A DNA stretch of 64,000 bases from Campanula takesimana (GCA_026119855.1 JAOWBW010000181.1:744001-808000); one strand, 5' to 3'. Counted from the stretch's first letter, positions 1 through 11,944 are shown. Made by a program: numbers and translations. The notes: generated by a model from the sequence alone, not told the origin.

Positions 1-164
1 ATGAGATAAACAAGTGAATAAGCCATTGGTACAAATCATTTATTTGATTAAACGAATGAAGCATTCAGAACTATAAATATGGTTTCAAGGCTGGCATGGA
101 AGACAATTTCAAACCCTTCCAACACTTCAGTTCAGGACTTCAAATAAATTAACATAACACGATA

Positions 165-450
165 CTCCCTCCGTCCCATAACAATGTGAGCAAAATGAGT
201 TTTGCACGGGAATTAAGGGATGAATAGTAGTGGGTAGTTGTTGTGAGTGTGAAAAGTGAAATAGGAGAGAGAAAGTAGAGTATGGAATAGTAAGTTGATC
301 GGTGTTGTGAGTGTACGTAAAAGTAAAGTAAGAGAGAGAATTAGTGGGATAAATAGTAAAATATTTTTTTGCCATTTTAAGAAAGTGTAACTTATCAATG
401 AGACACCCAAAATAGCAATTTGTCCACGTAGTTAATAGTACGGAGAGAGT
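165..450. mobile_element. Stowaway-type MITE
   Basis: The left end reads CTCCCTCCGTCCC and the right end CGGAGAGAG, an imperfect inverted pair. Each end is bordered by TA (163-164 and 451-452), the target duplication typical of Stowaway/Mariner MITEs. The inside is AT-rich and non-coding; short open frames in it are chance. The left 160 bases of the window hold nothing I recognise. Confidence 0.85.
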
Positions 451-631
451 ATATTTTTCTTAGAGTGGCTGAAAGACTTGTAGGTCAAGAGTCAACACTG
501 ACATTTAATTTTAGAGTGCTGGAAGGGGTAGAAATTTCTTCCATGACAGTTAAGGAATACTCCATCCGCCCCATTTTAATTTTAAGAGTCAAAAAATGGG
601 TAGGTTCAAGAATTAATGAAAAAGTAATGTA
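451..631. other. Unassigned interval, possible MITE end
   Basis: No gene is visible. A decayed CTCCATCCGCCCC string near 559 looks like one end of another Stowaway element, but no partner end was found. Confidence 0.4.
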
Positions 632-2289
632 TTGTGCGTGTGTATTTTGAAAATGGGAGAAACTGACTTTAACAGAAAACGGTTGAAAATTTAACAAAAG
701 GGGGTTTATTTGCAAAGATTATGACAGAATGGGGGTAAAACTGGAAAAACAATTTCCTGGACAAACCATCCGTACGGATGGTGGGGGCTGTCCTGGGAAT
801 TTTACAGATTTCTCAGAAACAGTCCAGTTTCAGGCAGAAACAGAGAATTCTGTAGAAACAGGACAGAATGTGATCTTTTCAGATTATTTTTATGGTACAA
901 GAACATGCATAACAACATCCTTATGCCTTTAATCACTAATTAGACACCAAAACATATGATTTTGGGCATGATCAAGGCAATAATTGGGGAAAAGTGAACA
1001 AAGTTGATGAACATGGTTTTGAGCCAAAACAACCATTTGGATGGTTAAAGATGGGGACTTTAACATCCAAATGGATGATTCATCCACAATAGAGCTTTGG
1101 AACATCCAAAATCAACCTTTGGATAGATAAAGATTGAGTCTTTATCATCCAAATGGACATTATTAAGGTTAAATCAAAGTTTGGATGGTAAAGATTAAGA
1201 CTTTACCACCCAAACTTGATCATCATATCATAAATGAACATAAATATCATAAATATATAATGGCTCTCTCCATATGTGCAATGGATCACCAAGCCTAAAG
1301 TAAAGACATTAAAGTAAATGATATAAATGTAAATGACATAAAGTAAATTGCATTAATCATAACAAGCCTTGATCATCTTTGGTTTGTAACCCTTGATCAC
1401 ACACAAAGGCATGAGGGCACCATGGAATCATTTCAAGGCTTGGTTCCAATTGATAATATCACAAGAAATATAAAGACATTAAGTAAATAAGAGTATGAAC
1501 AAGTAAATAAAAAGGTGAAGAGGAGATGGGGGGAGAAGGAGGCCTCACCAATGTTTGATTCTAGCCTATCTTCCTCTCTTTCACTCAATCATCTCAAGTG
1601 TATATGAAGCTTAAAGAACCATTATTCTAATACAACCTTTCAATACTTAAGTTTTACTCCCAAGTATTCAATCATATTCCTCATACTCTCCAAGGAAAAT
1701 CTTATCTTAGGTTCTTTCGTAAAATAGAAAGTTTCCATAAATTCTAGTTTGACTTCAAGTAACCCTAGTCTTCCTAGAACGCTCAAATCAAACATATTCA
1801 ATATCAGAGTTCCTATCCCTTAAGCTCTAATCCCATAGCTCTGATGCCAACTGTAACGACCCAAACTTTCACAATATAAATATAATCCATAAATTAGGGA
1901 AATCCCAAACGTCAACATAAGTTCAAAACCAACGTTAACATTCAACGGCTAGTTTACTCTACTAAAATCATCTCAAGTGTTTATATTTCTGCTCTTAATC
2001 CAGCAGAGTTTCTGCACTCAAACTATTTTTCTCCCCCGTGAAATGATAAGTAAGGGCTCAATTTATAGGGACTGAGGGCACCCAAACCATCCGTACGGCT
2101 GGGGCTTCCTCGTGCCCAAACTATCCGTACGGCTCAGCCTGGCGAGCTTCTTGATTTTTCCAATTTTAATTCCAGAATAGTCCTAAGGTTTTTGGCTTAT
2201 CTTAGTGAGGTCTTAGTCTATCAGTTTATTCCTGAATGGTACTAAGATTACCTCTAAGGTTGGTTTAAGTTCAGATTGGGGTACTTACA
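632..2289 (-). repeat. Left arm of a long inverted repeat (LTR family B)
   Basis: Read on the minus strand, this segment matches 2888-4240 read on the plus strand, in the same order. It starts with TGTAAGTACCCC at 2289, passes through the LTR, then the gag-less internal sequence, and ends at a TG-rich tract near 632. The left arm holds about 375 extra bases (about 1595-1970) that include the LTR 3' end and primer site. That stretch is bordered by two copies of ATCATCTCAAGTGT, so the right arm probably lost it by recombination between short direct repeats. No coding domain was recognised. Confidence 0.85.
1838..2289 (-). mobile_element. LTR of family B with tRNA-iMet-like primer site
   Basis: On the minus strand the LTR runs from TGTAAGTACC (2289) to GGGTCGTTACA (1852), about 438 bp. 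It is followed two bases later by TGGCATCAGAGC (1849-1838), one mismatch from the initiator-Met primer site TGGTATCAGAGC. A TATA-like CTATAAATT lies near 2065. Two CCGTACGG words (2087-2100, 2121-2134) lie just upstream of it. The element is therefore minus-oriented, with its internal part to the left. Confidence 0.75.
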
Positions 2290-2359
2290 GAGGCCCTCGG
2301 CAACGTCGCTTTCGGAAAGCGGGGTTGTCGACCTAAAAAGCATCCCAATCTGCCTACGA

Positions 2360-2460
2360 TGGGATGACGGTTTGACCGGTTTGGTTACATGGATGGACCT
2401 AAGGGTATAGGTTTCCTACGTATTCCGTTAGCGGGGAATCAAGCCTAACGTAGTTCGAGG
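2360..2460 (+). other. Nested-hairpin module, copy a
   Basis: An outer stem CTACGT (2416-2421) pairs with ACGTAG (2448-2453). An inner stem ATTCC (2422-2426) pairs with GGAAT (2435-2439). The sequence ends TAGTTCGAGG. Related modules occur near 18440-18490 (minus strand), 26990, 46595, 47705 and 47880, where the inner stem differs in sequence but can still pair. Confidence 0.6.
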
Positions 2461-2486
2461 GGTGAGAGACATTAAGGCTACTTAAA

Positions 2487-2700
2487 CCTAAGGGTGACCA
2501 TTGAGGTCGGGCGAGGAACTTGGCATCTCAAACCTAAGGGTGACCATTGAGGTCGGGAGAGGAACTTGGCGTCTCAAACCTAAGGGTAACCGTTGAGGTT
2601 GGGCGAGGAACTTGGCCTCTCAAACCTAAGGGTGACCATTGAGGTCAGGCGAGGAACTTGGCGTCTCAAACCTAAGGGTGACTGTTGAGGTCGAACGTAG
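2487..2700. repeat. 46-bp tandem repeat, about 4.7 copies
   Basis: Units start with CCTAAGGGTGACC at 2487, 2533, 2579, 2625 and 2671 (partial). The period is exactly 46 bp, with a few substitutions per unit. Confidence 0.9.
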
Positions 2701-2887
2701 TTTGGAAGAGGGAAATTTTTGGGAGATACTTAGCGGGAGCTCGCCCGAAAGGCGGACATCTTTCCTAAAACATGGATATCTTTCATCCTTTCTTAAAACG
2801 ATTTGGGATAGGTGAACATCCTTCGTCCTCTCCTAAAGCCTAGGTGGATATCTTTCATCCTCTCCTTCAATGCTTTCGGGTAGGTGG

Positions 2888-4187
2888 TGTAAGTACCCCA
2901 ATCTGAAATTAACCAACTTTAAAGGAACTCTTAGCACCATTCAGGGATAAACTGATAGGCTAGGACCTCACTAGAATAAACCAAAACTCCAGGACTATCC
3001 TGGAATTAAAACTTAGAAAAATCCAGAAGCTCTCCAGGCTGAGCCGTACGGATGGTTTAGACGCGGGGAAGGCCTAGCCGTACTGATGGTTTAGGTACCC
3101 TCAATCCTTATAAATTCAGGCCCTTGCTGATCATTTCAGGGGGGAGAAAATCATTTGTGTGTGTAAACTCTGCCAAACTGAGAGCAGATTAGGGATACGA
3201 ACACATTCTTGAGTGAAAAGAGAGAGAAAAGATAGGCTTAGAACCAAAATTGGTGAGGCCTCCTTCTCCCCATCTTCTCTTCATCTCATATTCTATCTCA
3301 TTTTTCTTTATTTATATTATGTCTTTACTTTTCTTGTAAATATTATGAATTGGAACCAAGTTCTTGATGTGAATCCATGGTACCCTCATGTTCTATGCAT
3401 GATCAAGGGTTCAACCCTAAGATGATCAAGGCTTGTTAACATTTAATGTCCCTTTACATTATGTCTTTACATTAATGTACTTTACATTATGTCTTTATAT
3501 TAATGTCTCTTTACATTATGTCTTTACTTTTATGCAATTCATATTATGTCTTTACATTTATGCAAGTTAAATTTCATGTCTTTACTTTTAAGTTGATTTT
3601 ATGGTGAAATGATCAAGTTTGGAAGATAAAGTTTCAATCTTTATCATTCAAACTTTGATCTAACTCCAATAATGTCCCTTGGGATGGTAAAGACTCAATA
3701 TTTATCCATCAAAAGGTTGATTTCTTACTTCCCCAAGGCTCTCCCTTGGAAGAATCACCCATTTGGATGTTAAAGTTTCCATCTTTAACTCTCCAAATGA
3801 TCATCTTGGCTCAAATGCCATGTTCATCACCTTTCTTAATTTTTCCGCAATTATTGCCTTGATCACACCCAAAACCTTTTGTTTTGGTGTTTAATTAGTG
3901 ATCAAAAGCATATGGATGATTCAATTCAAGTTTTTGCGTGAGTAAATAAGCTGGAATGATGCAAAACAGTTCAGTTTCAGCAGAATGCTCTGTTTCTGCC
4001 TGAAACTGGACTGATTTCTTGACAATCTGCAAAAACCCCAGGGATGACCCTCCTAGCCGTACGGCTAGTTTGGTCAGAGGGGGTGATTTTCAGTCTTTCC
4101 CCTCTTCTGTTAAACTGTTTACAGAATAACCCCTTTTGTTAAGTTTCTATCTAATTTTGTTAAAAGTCAGTTTCTCCCATTTTCAAG

Positions 4188-4240
<53 letters not shown>
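2888..4240 (+). repeat. Right arm of the long inverted repeat (LTR family B)
   Basis: Starts with TGTAAGTACCCC and mirrors the left arm. A TATA-like TATAAATT lies at 3109-3116. Two CCGTACGG-type words lie at 3041-3058 and 3076-3092, just upstream of it. A 16-bp perfect palindrome CTAGCCGTACGGCTAG lies at 4053-4068. The arm lacks the LTR 3' end and primer site found in the left arm. It ends in the AC microsatellite. Confidence 0.85.
4189..4238. repeat. (AC)n microsatellite
   Basis: About 25 uninterrupted AC dinucleotides. The equivalent place in the left arm (about 630-645) has only a short GTGTG tract, so the array expanded in this copy. Confidence 0.95.
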
Positions 4241-4243
<3 letters not shown>

Positions 4244-4289
4244 CAATTTTGGTTAACAAACTTAGGGAGACTCGGTTTTTCTGAGGCAC

Positions 4290-5655
4290 TGATGGATCGG
4301 TTTATACATGTATTATCTCTACATTTTCGTACTAATTTTATTGACTTTTTGATGTAATCTAGAATAGTTTTGATGTAATTTTGGTCGATTTGTGTTTGAG
4401 GAACTTTGTGAGATTATGTGTGTTTTGAGACACTTTTTAGTGTAATGTTGATGTATTGCAAAGTATTATAGATTTAAAGTGTTGAAGACTAAGAATTGCT
4501 CGAGTCAAAGTCAAAGGTCAACAGTAGTCAACCTAGTCAAGGAAATGAAGAAAAGAAGAAAAATGAAGAAATACAGCTCCAGGCACTTGGGCGGTCGCCC
4601 ACTTCATATATGGGTGGTCGCCCACTTTTTCTTATTGGCGGAACATGAGACTGATGACTTGGGCGGTCGCCCACACCAGTTCTGGGCGGTCTCGCCCACT
4701 CCTCCGCACTGATTTTCGGGATTCCTCTCCAAAACGGGTTTTTACCCAATTTTCCCTATTTTTGGGCCCTGGTTTCTCTCTGTATAAATAGTAGACTGCA
4801 GTATTTTATTTCTTTATGATTTCTTTTAGGTTTTATTCAAGTTTTCAAGGTGTAATCAAGATTTTGGATCTTTCATCATCAAGCGTATTATCCAGGTTTA
4901 TGAGTTTTAATCTTATTCTTGTGATTTATGCTATGGGTCTGAGTAGCTAATTTCCTTGGTTTGCGGATTGGTTGTGAACAATTGCATGATCTTTATGTTA
5001 TGAGATTATAATCGTAGTTTTAGTTTAACACAATAGATTCAATTCCGTTTTTGGGTTTCAATTATATTGATAGATATTTTTGGCTCTTTAACTATTAGGG
5101 TTTGATTTCTTGCACTTGCGTGGAGAGTCAAACATAGCCATTGTTGTGTTAAATAGTTTGGATCTTGGACCTTGCGGAAAAAGAGACAAACTAGGTTTTT
5201 ATGTTCTTTGAAACTTAATAAATTCGGTGTGTTTTAATTGGACCTTGCGGAAGAATTAATTTACATAGGATAATAGAATTGCAATCCGGCCACCAAACCG
5301 TCCCAACTCTTAAATAAGTGAATGGACCCTAAAATCAAGATTATTTCTTATATCATCAAAATAGCATAAAGGGAGTGTAATTGTGATCACCAATCCGTGA
5401 ACTGCTTGTTATCTCTTGGTTTAAATCCTTGATTTCTTGTGCTAGTTAAGTTAGTTGTTTTTATTGTTTAGTAGTTAAAAGTAGTTTAATTAAAAATCAA
5501 ATCAACCCCCCCCCTTTTTGGGTACTCTATACATTAATTAAATCAACTTGTTTATCCACGAGTCTCTGTGGTTCGACCCTTACTTTTGTATACTGCTGAT
5601 TCGGCACTTGTACACTTGCAAGGTATTTTTATTACACAGTGGATTTTATCCTTCA
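4290..5655 (+). repeat. Athila 5' LTR
   Basis: Starts TGATGGATCGG and ends TTCA; 1366 bp. It has a TATA box TATAAATA (4783-4790). Four copies of the near-palindrome TGGGCGGTCGCCCA lie upstream of it (4588-4601, 4611-4624, 4660-4673, 4683-4698; two are imperfect). A poly-C run lies near 5508. No coding function. Confidence 0.92.
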
Positions 5656-5661
5656 AGTTTT

Positions 5662-5679
5662 TGGCGCCGTTGCCGGGGA
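5662..5679 (+). promoter_or_regulatory. Primer binding site, tRNA-Asp
   Basis: TGGCGCCGTTGCCGGGGA, complementary to the 3' end of plant tRNA-Asp. It lies six bases after the 5' LTR. This primer is usual for the Athila lineage. Confidence 0.9.
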
Positions 5680-5713
5680 CTTGTTGTGATTTACAAGTTC
5701 ATTTAATCGGTGT

Positions 5714-6965
5714 ATGTTTGGTAGACGTTCATTGGATCCCCAGTTGGTCCCTTTGAACGATAATATTGATAGACTTGATAGGGATATTCCTTCTATTAGT
5801 GAGTCTGAATCTGAAGCTTCTGTCACCGAGACAGAGGTAGTCTTAAGTGAATTGGAAACTTCTTCCACCGAGGGAGAAGAAATTGAAGTAGTAATGGCTA
5901 ACCCTTTAATGAAAGAATATGCTAGGCCCAAGGTCGACACATCGGTGTCGTGCATTGTCTTGACTAATGCAGCTAAAACCTATGAGGCAAAGGGCCATTA
6001 TTTTAGTCAGTTGCCTAAGTTCCAGGGTCTTCCCGGTGAGAATTCTTTGAACTTTTTGAGAGAATATATGATGATTGTGTCGGGATTCCCAGTCAAGGAG
6101 GGGGTTACTGACGAACAATTAAGGATTAAATACTTCCGTTTTTCTCTTCAAGGGGCAGCCAAAACTTGGCTACTGTTACTTCCCGCTAGGAGTATTACTA
6201 CATGGGATGGGTTGCACGATATTTTTCTTAAGAAATTTTTCCCACATGCCACTTTGGCCACCTTTAGACAGAAAATTATAGGATTTACTCAAGATCAAGG
6301 TGAGCCATTCCATGAGGCATGGGATAGATTTAAAATGTTATAAGTGCAATGCCCCCATCATGCTTTTCCTGAGGCCCTTTTACATCAAACATTTTATGGG
6401 GGGTTGACTGCAGCCGACCAAGCTATGGTTGACAATGCAGCAGGTGGCTTTTTAGGAGCCAAAACTGTTGCTGAAACTCAAGATTTATTTGAGATGTTAG
6501 GAGCCAATTCTCAAGAAAAAGGCTCTAGAGGGAAACCTAGGGGAGTGCATGAATTAAGTGATGTAGATGAGTTTGCTAGACAGGTATCCTTGATGAACCA
6601 AAATTTGACAAAATTTAACATGAATGAATATGGGTTCATCATGTGCTAATGTGATAGCTGATTTCTGTGCTAACTGTGGTTCTAATGCTCATGCTACTAA
6701 TGTTTGCCAAAGTGTTGCGCAGTGTGATTCTGAACAGGTTAATGCAATGAAAGGTTACCCCCCACGACAAAATCAAGGTGGTATGTATTCTAACACTTAT
6801 AATCCAGATTGGAGAAATCACCTGAATTTTTCGTGGAGGGGTAACCAATGGAACCATTTTCAACAAAAACCTCTCTATCCTTCTCCCTCACAAGGGAATC
6901 CAGAACAGCAACCTAAGAAATCTTTGGAGGATATGATGAGGTCAATGATGCAAGAGCAACAGTAA
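5714..6965 (+). pseudogene. Athila gag, broken
   Basis: The capsid-like gag protein packages the element RNA. The frame opens at 5714, 34 bases after the primer site. The retrotransposon gag core is visible, with residues such as AAKTWLLLLPARSITTWD and FLKKFFPH. An in-frame TAA stops it at 6341-6343; the frame continues to about 6640 and then shifts by one. After the shift a CCHC zinc knuckle is seen (C-x2-C-x4-H-x4-C, in FCANCGSNAHATNVC, about 6665). A further TAA lies at 6963-6965. The glutamine- and methionine-rich stretch after the zinc knuckle leads into the protease frame without a gap. Confidence 0.85.
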
Positions 6966-8141
6966 ATGAAAATGATGATGGAGCAGCGAGAGAAGCAGCA
7001 GGATGCTGTCAACAAAAAGCTGAAGACTCAAATTGGTCAATTAGCTGTGGGGCAGCAAAGGCACAAACCGGGAACCTTCCCAAGTCAAGGGGAGAAAGCC
7101 AAGGCCATCATGACCTTAAGAAATGGCAAACAGGTAAGTAATGAGGTACATTCTGAACCTTCTCCTAAACCTTCTGAAATCCCTGCGGAGGATGTTGTTG
7201 ATAAGAGTACTAATGGCATGGGGGAAATTCCTGTTACTGATTCTCCTACCCCCAAGCCATATGTACCTCCCGTACCGTTTCCTGGTAGATTTATGAGAAG
7301 CAAGCTGGATAAACAAATGTATGATCTGTATGACATGTTTTCAAAAGTGAACATTAATCTCCCATTGTTGAATGTCATCAAAAATATTCCGGCTTATGCA
7401 AAATTTTTCAAAGAATTAAATTCCAGGAAACCCAAGTATGGGAATGATGAGAAGTTGATTATGGGAGAAAGTGCTAGTGCTGTGGTACAACAGAACCTCC
7501 AACCTAAATTGAAAGACCCCGAAAGTTTTAACATTTCTATATCTATGGGGGACTCTAAAAAGGTGAAGGTAATGTTGGATCTTGGTGCTAGCATTAATCT
7601 GTTGCCCCATTATTTGTATCTTGAGTTGGGTTTACCTGAGCTAAAACCCACCACAATGACCTTGCAACTGGCCGACCGTTCAATCAAGAGGCCATTGGGA
7701 ATTGTGGAAGATGTTTTGGTGCAAGTATCAAATTTGATTATCCCCATGGATTTTGTTGTGCTTGAGACTGTTAATGGTGTTGGTAATGGCCAAGATTCTC
7801 CCATATTGCTTGGGTGACCATTTATGGCCACTACTAACACCATCATTAATGTGGGTGATGGGACTTTGTCTATGTGTGTGGCTAATGAAAAAATTGAAAT
7901 ATCTGTGTTTGATGTCATGCAAAGTCCCATAGATGATGAGTCTTGTAATTATGTAGATGTTGTGGAGGATTGTGTGAGTGAAGTCTTATGGCATGAGAGA
8001 GACTGTGAGGTGTTAGAGTCTTTGTTGTCAACTGGCAGTGAGAAACTTAGGGATAATTCAGATGTTCAACTGATGGCTGTGGAAAAGGCCGACGAACACC
8101 ATCCTAGTGATGGCCGTTTCACCCCTAGGCCACTTCAATGA
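6966..8141 (+). pseudogene. Athila aspartic protease region, broken
   Basis: Same frame as the end of gag. The protease cleaves the gag-pol polyprotein; its active site is DLGASINLLP (about 7578-7607), the Athila form of D-S/T-G-A. The frame is broken by TGA at 7815-7817, in the context ILLG-stop-PF. Family members usually have arginine here, so a CGA to TGA change is likely. The open frame then runs on to 8141, past the point (about 8107) where the RT frame begins one base off. The region between is acidic and weakly conserved. Confidence 0.85.
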
Positions 8142-9740
8142 GAAGTCGGTGTCTTCTATTGTAACCCCTCCAACTATTGATCTGAAAACCCTCCCCTCAA
8201 ATTTAAAGTATGTTTTTCTTGGGGAGGGAGAGACTTTGCCCGTGATAATTACCTCAGATTTGACCCTAGAACAAGAGGCCAAGTTGATCAAAGTGCTTCG
8301 TGAGCACAAGCCGGCCATAGGGTGGACCTTAGATGACATTAAGGGTATAAGCCCCTCCATGTGCATGCACAAAATTAATCTCATAGATGGTGCTAAGCCG
8401 TCTAGAGAGATACATAGGAGGCTAAACCCTCACATGGAGGAGGCGGTTAGGAAAGAGGTCCTAAAATTATTGGATGCAGGCATTATCTATGCTGTTGCTG
8501 ATAGTGAGTGGGTGAGCCCGGTTCAAGTCATTCCAAATAAATTGGGTTACACTGTCACCACTAATGAGAGGGGTGAGGAAGTACCAACAAGGGAAGTGAC
8601 TGGGCTTAGAATGTGCATAGATTTGCGTAAACTGAATGCTACAACAAAGAAAGATCACTTCCCTTTGCCCTTCATTGACCAAATCTTAGAGAGGCTAGCT
8701 GGACATGAGTATTATTGCTTCTTGGATGGTTTTTCGGGATATAACCAAATTCCCATTGCACCTGAGGACCAAGCCAAGTCCACTTTCACGTGTCCCTTTG
8801 GCACATTCGCTTTCAGGAGGATGCCCTTTGGGCTATGTAATGCATCCGCAACTTTTTTCAAAGGTGTATGACCTCTATATTCTCCGACTTGATTGAGATA
8901 TGTGTCGAAGTCTTTATGGATGACTTCTCGGTCTTTGGTAATAGTTTTGATGAGTGCCTCGAGAATGTGACATTGGTTTTAAAACGTTGTTGCGAGACAA
9001 ATTTGGGAAAAATGTCATTTTCTCGTGAGGCATGGTATTGTGCTAGGGCATTTGGTGTCAAGTAAGGGGATTGAGGTAGACAAGGCAAAAATTGATGTGA
9101 TCTCTAAACTACCTCCCCCTATTTCGGTTAAGGGTGTACGAAGTTTTCTAGGCCATGCAGGGTTCTATAGGCGTTTCATTAAAGACTTTTAAAAAATTTG
9201 TAAGCCTTTATGTAACCTGCTGGCCAAGGACACCGAGTTCATCTTTGACCAAGAGTGCTTGTATGCTTTTAATTTGCTTAAAGAGAAGTTAACTTGTGCC
9301 CCCATCTTATCTAGCCCCAATTGGTCTCTACCATTTGAGATCATGTGTGATGCATCAGATTTTGCGATTGGGGCTGTCTTGGGGCAAAGAGTGGATAAAT
9401 TACCTCATGTGATTCATTACGCATGTAGAACTTTAAATGATGCACAACTGAATTATACTACCACTGAAAAAGAATTTTTAGCAGTTGTGTTTTCTCTTGA
9501 AAAGTTTCGTTCTTACTTGCTTGGGTCCAAGGTGATTATCTACTTTGATCATGATGCACTTACATATTTGCTGAATAAAAAGGATGCTAAACCTAGACTT
9601 CTTAGGTGGATGCTCCTACTGCAGGAGTTTGACATTGAAATAAGAGATAAAAAGGGGACTGAAAATGTGGTGGCAGATCACCTATCTAGACTTGAGGACT
9701 TCACATTCACTAGTGTAATTGATGGTGCAATTCCGGTTAA
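8107..9740 (+). pseudogene. Athila reverse transcriptase and RNase H, broken
   Basis: RT copies element RNA into DNA and RNase H removes the RNA strand. Visible RT blocks are RMCIDLRKLN, the fingers/palm segment ending RRMPFGLCNASATF, and the catalytic VFMDDFSVFG (about 8914). A frameshift lies near 8865, and another break lies between 9065 and 9259, where a TAA interrupts the RT connection segment (…RRFIKDF-stop). RNase H spans about 9300-9720, with CDASD, TEKEFLAVV and DH residues, ending at ADHLSRLE. Domain order RT-RH-INT fixes it as Gypsy. The main catalytic residues survive although the frame does not. Confidence 0.88.
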
Positions 9741-11057
9741 TGAAAATTTTCCGGATGAGCAACTCTTTGCTCTACATGTCCAAGAGCCTTGGTATGCTGA
9801 TTTTGTCAATTTTCTTGTGACCAATTTGATGCCACCACACTTCACTTACGATCAAAAACGAAAGTTTAGATCGGATGTGAAGCACTACATTTGGGATAAC
9901 CCTTATCTGTGGAAAGTTTGCCCGGACAAGATAATTAGGAGATGCATTCCAGAGCATGAGCAAGCTAGCGTGTTGAGATTTTGCCACGAACTCCAATGTG
10001 GGGGTCACTTTAGTGGGCAAAAGACCGCTAGGAAAGTATTGCAAGATGGTATATATTGGCCCACTTTATTTAAAGATGCTCATGACTTTTGTGTGAGGTG
10101 TGATAGATGCCAAAGGACCGGCAACATAGGAAAGAGAGATGAAATGCCCCTACAACATAATTTAATTGTAGATATTTTTGATGTGTGGGGTATTGATTTT
10201 ATGGGTCCTTTTCCCCCTTCCCAAATGGGTGGAAGCAATTCTTACCCGGACTAATGATGCTAATATTGTTTGCAAGTTTGTGCGTGAAAATATATTTAGC
10301 AGGTATGGAGTGCCGCGTGTCATTGTCAGTGACCAAGGGACGCACTTCACAAACAGAATGTTCAATCAAGTGCTAAAAAGATATAGGGTGGGTCACAAGT
10401 TGGCTACGGCCTATCACCCTCAAACTTCGGGCCAAGTGGAGGTGAGTAATCGCCAAATCAAGGTGGTGCTTGAGAAAACAGTGCATCCAAATCGTAAAGA
10501 TTGGGTTGACAAATTGTGTGATGCACTGTGGGCATATTGGACTGCATACAAAACCCCCCATTGGCATGAGTCCGTACCTGATTGTGTATGGAAAGGAGTG
10601 TCATCTTCCGGTGGAATTAGAGCACAAAGCATATTGGGAAACCAAACAACTAAACATGGATTTGACTCTAGCGGGGGAAAAAAGGTTGTTTGACTTGGAT
10701 GAGCTTGCAGAAATGAGGCAGGATAGTTATGAGAGTGCCAAGTTGTACAAAGAGAGGACAAAGAGATATCATGATAAAAATCTTAAACCCAAGTTTCTCA
10801 AACCGGGTATGAAAGTCCTTCTCTTTAACTCTTGCCTCAAACTTTTCCTCGGAAAATTGTGTTCAAGGTGGACGGGTCCTTATGAATTGGTTCGATTTTT
10901 TCCCCATGGAGCTGTGGAGCTTAAAAATTTAAAAGATGGGATGATATTCAAAGTGAATGGACACCGGGTGAAACCGTACTATGAAGGGCTGTCTATTTTG
11001 GAAGACATCAATGAGATTGATGTAATTGAATTGAAGGACCCGGAGGAAGCCATGTAA
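9741..11057 (+). pseudogene. Athila integrase, broken
   Basis: The integrase inserts the cDNA. The HHCC zinc-binding domain lies at about 9980-10120 (CHELQCGGHFSG ... CVRCDRCQR). The DDE core shows DVWGIDFMGPF (first D), VIVSDQGTHF (second D) and GQVEVSNRQIK (E). A frameshift near 10230 and another near 10530 split the core. The C-terminal domain (GPYELVRFFPHGAVEL, then NGHRVKPYYEG) is in the last frame and ends at 11057. Confidence 0.87.
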
Positions 11058-11269
11058 TCTTCATGTGGCATTATGTCGAGCCAAAGACTTAAAACAAAGG
11101 TTCTTGTTGGGAGGCAACCCAACCAGGTATCATTTTCTTGCTTTATGTTTTTCCTTTCAGTTTATCATCATTTTTGAATTGGGAGTGTGTTGTTTCTTCA
11201 ATGCCATGAGGACATAGCACACTTTTGGTTTGGGGGTGGTGGTATTCATAAAAAAAAGGAGCTACAGGA

Positions 11270-11460
11270 AAGCGGGCGTCCGCCCACTTTGGTTATAGGC
11301 GGTCACCCAGGAATGGTGAAAAGGGAGGGGTCCAAACTGATGTTATAGGCGGGCGCCCATAGGGCTTCCAGGCGGTCGCCCACGAAAATTGAAAAAAATG
11401 GGGTCTTCGAACTGACTTAATGGGCGGTCGCCCACTAAGCCTCTGGGCGGTCGCCCACTT
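11270..11460 (+). promoter_or_regulatory. Internal cluster of the Athila LTR palindrome word
   Basis: Six copies or near copies of the LTR word TGGGCGGTCGCCCA occur here, two of them exact (11421-11434, 11444-11457). They sit between pol and the 3' ORF. A CTCTCTCTAAAAACT string at about 11550 occupies the place that CTCTCTGTATAAATA takes in the LTR. This looks like a copy of the LTR promoter module placed before the extra ORF. The function is inferred only. Confidence 0.55.
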
Positions 11461-11944
11461 AGCGAACCGGGCATCCCAGATCGGGTTTTGGTCGGATCTT
11501 TGACCTCTCCCCCTCATTCTTTCACGAACCCTAAACCTCCACCCTTTTTCTCTCTCTAAAAACTGAGTTTTCTCCCCCCTCTCTCTACAAATCCACCCAT
11601 AAATCACCACCTTCATCGCCCTTAATCACCAAAATTGGCATACCCATCCCTCCTCCTCCATTAATCTCAAGAAATCTTCCCAAAAACGCCATTGAAGCTC
11701 AAGATTTGGAAGAATTTTTGAAGTTGTCAAGAACACGGAAAAGGGTGAAATTGGGCAACTTAGAGCAAGAATTGAAGGCGCTCCTAGAAGGGAAAAGTGA
11801 TCATGTGAGTAATCTCTATCTTCCGGTCATCTTCTCCTACTCCGACGAATTTTCCGGCCAACTTCCGGTGAGTCTCCGGCGAGCAAGTAAGAATCCCTTT
11901 TGCGCCTAATTTTCTGCGGCCGTTGTGTAGTCTTGAATTGTGTT

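Larger units (their letters stand above)
2290..2886. other. Spacer between the inverted arms, Tat-like repeats
   Basis: No ORF of note. It has three parts: a nested-hairpin module (2360-2460), a 46-bp tandem repeat (2487-2700), and short repeats of the type GTGGATATCTTTCATCCTC (2750-2886). Similar short repeats occur at 15549-15690 in the Tat element, so this spacer is probably Tat-derived sequence in which the two family B copies sit. Confidence 0.6.

Noticed and set aside
2448..2456. tRNA or SINE from the GTTCGA (B box-like) string
   Set aside because: No A box, no acceptor stem and no tRNA fold around any copy.
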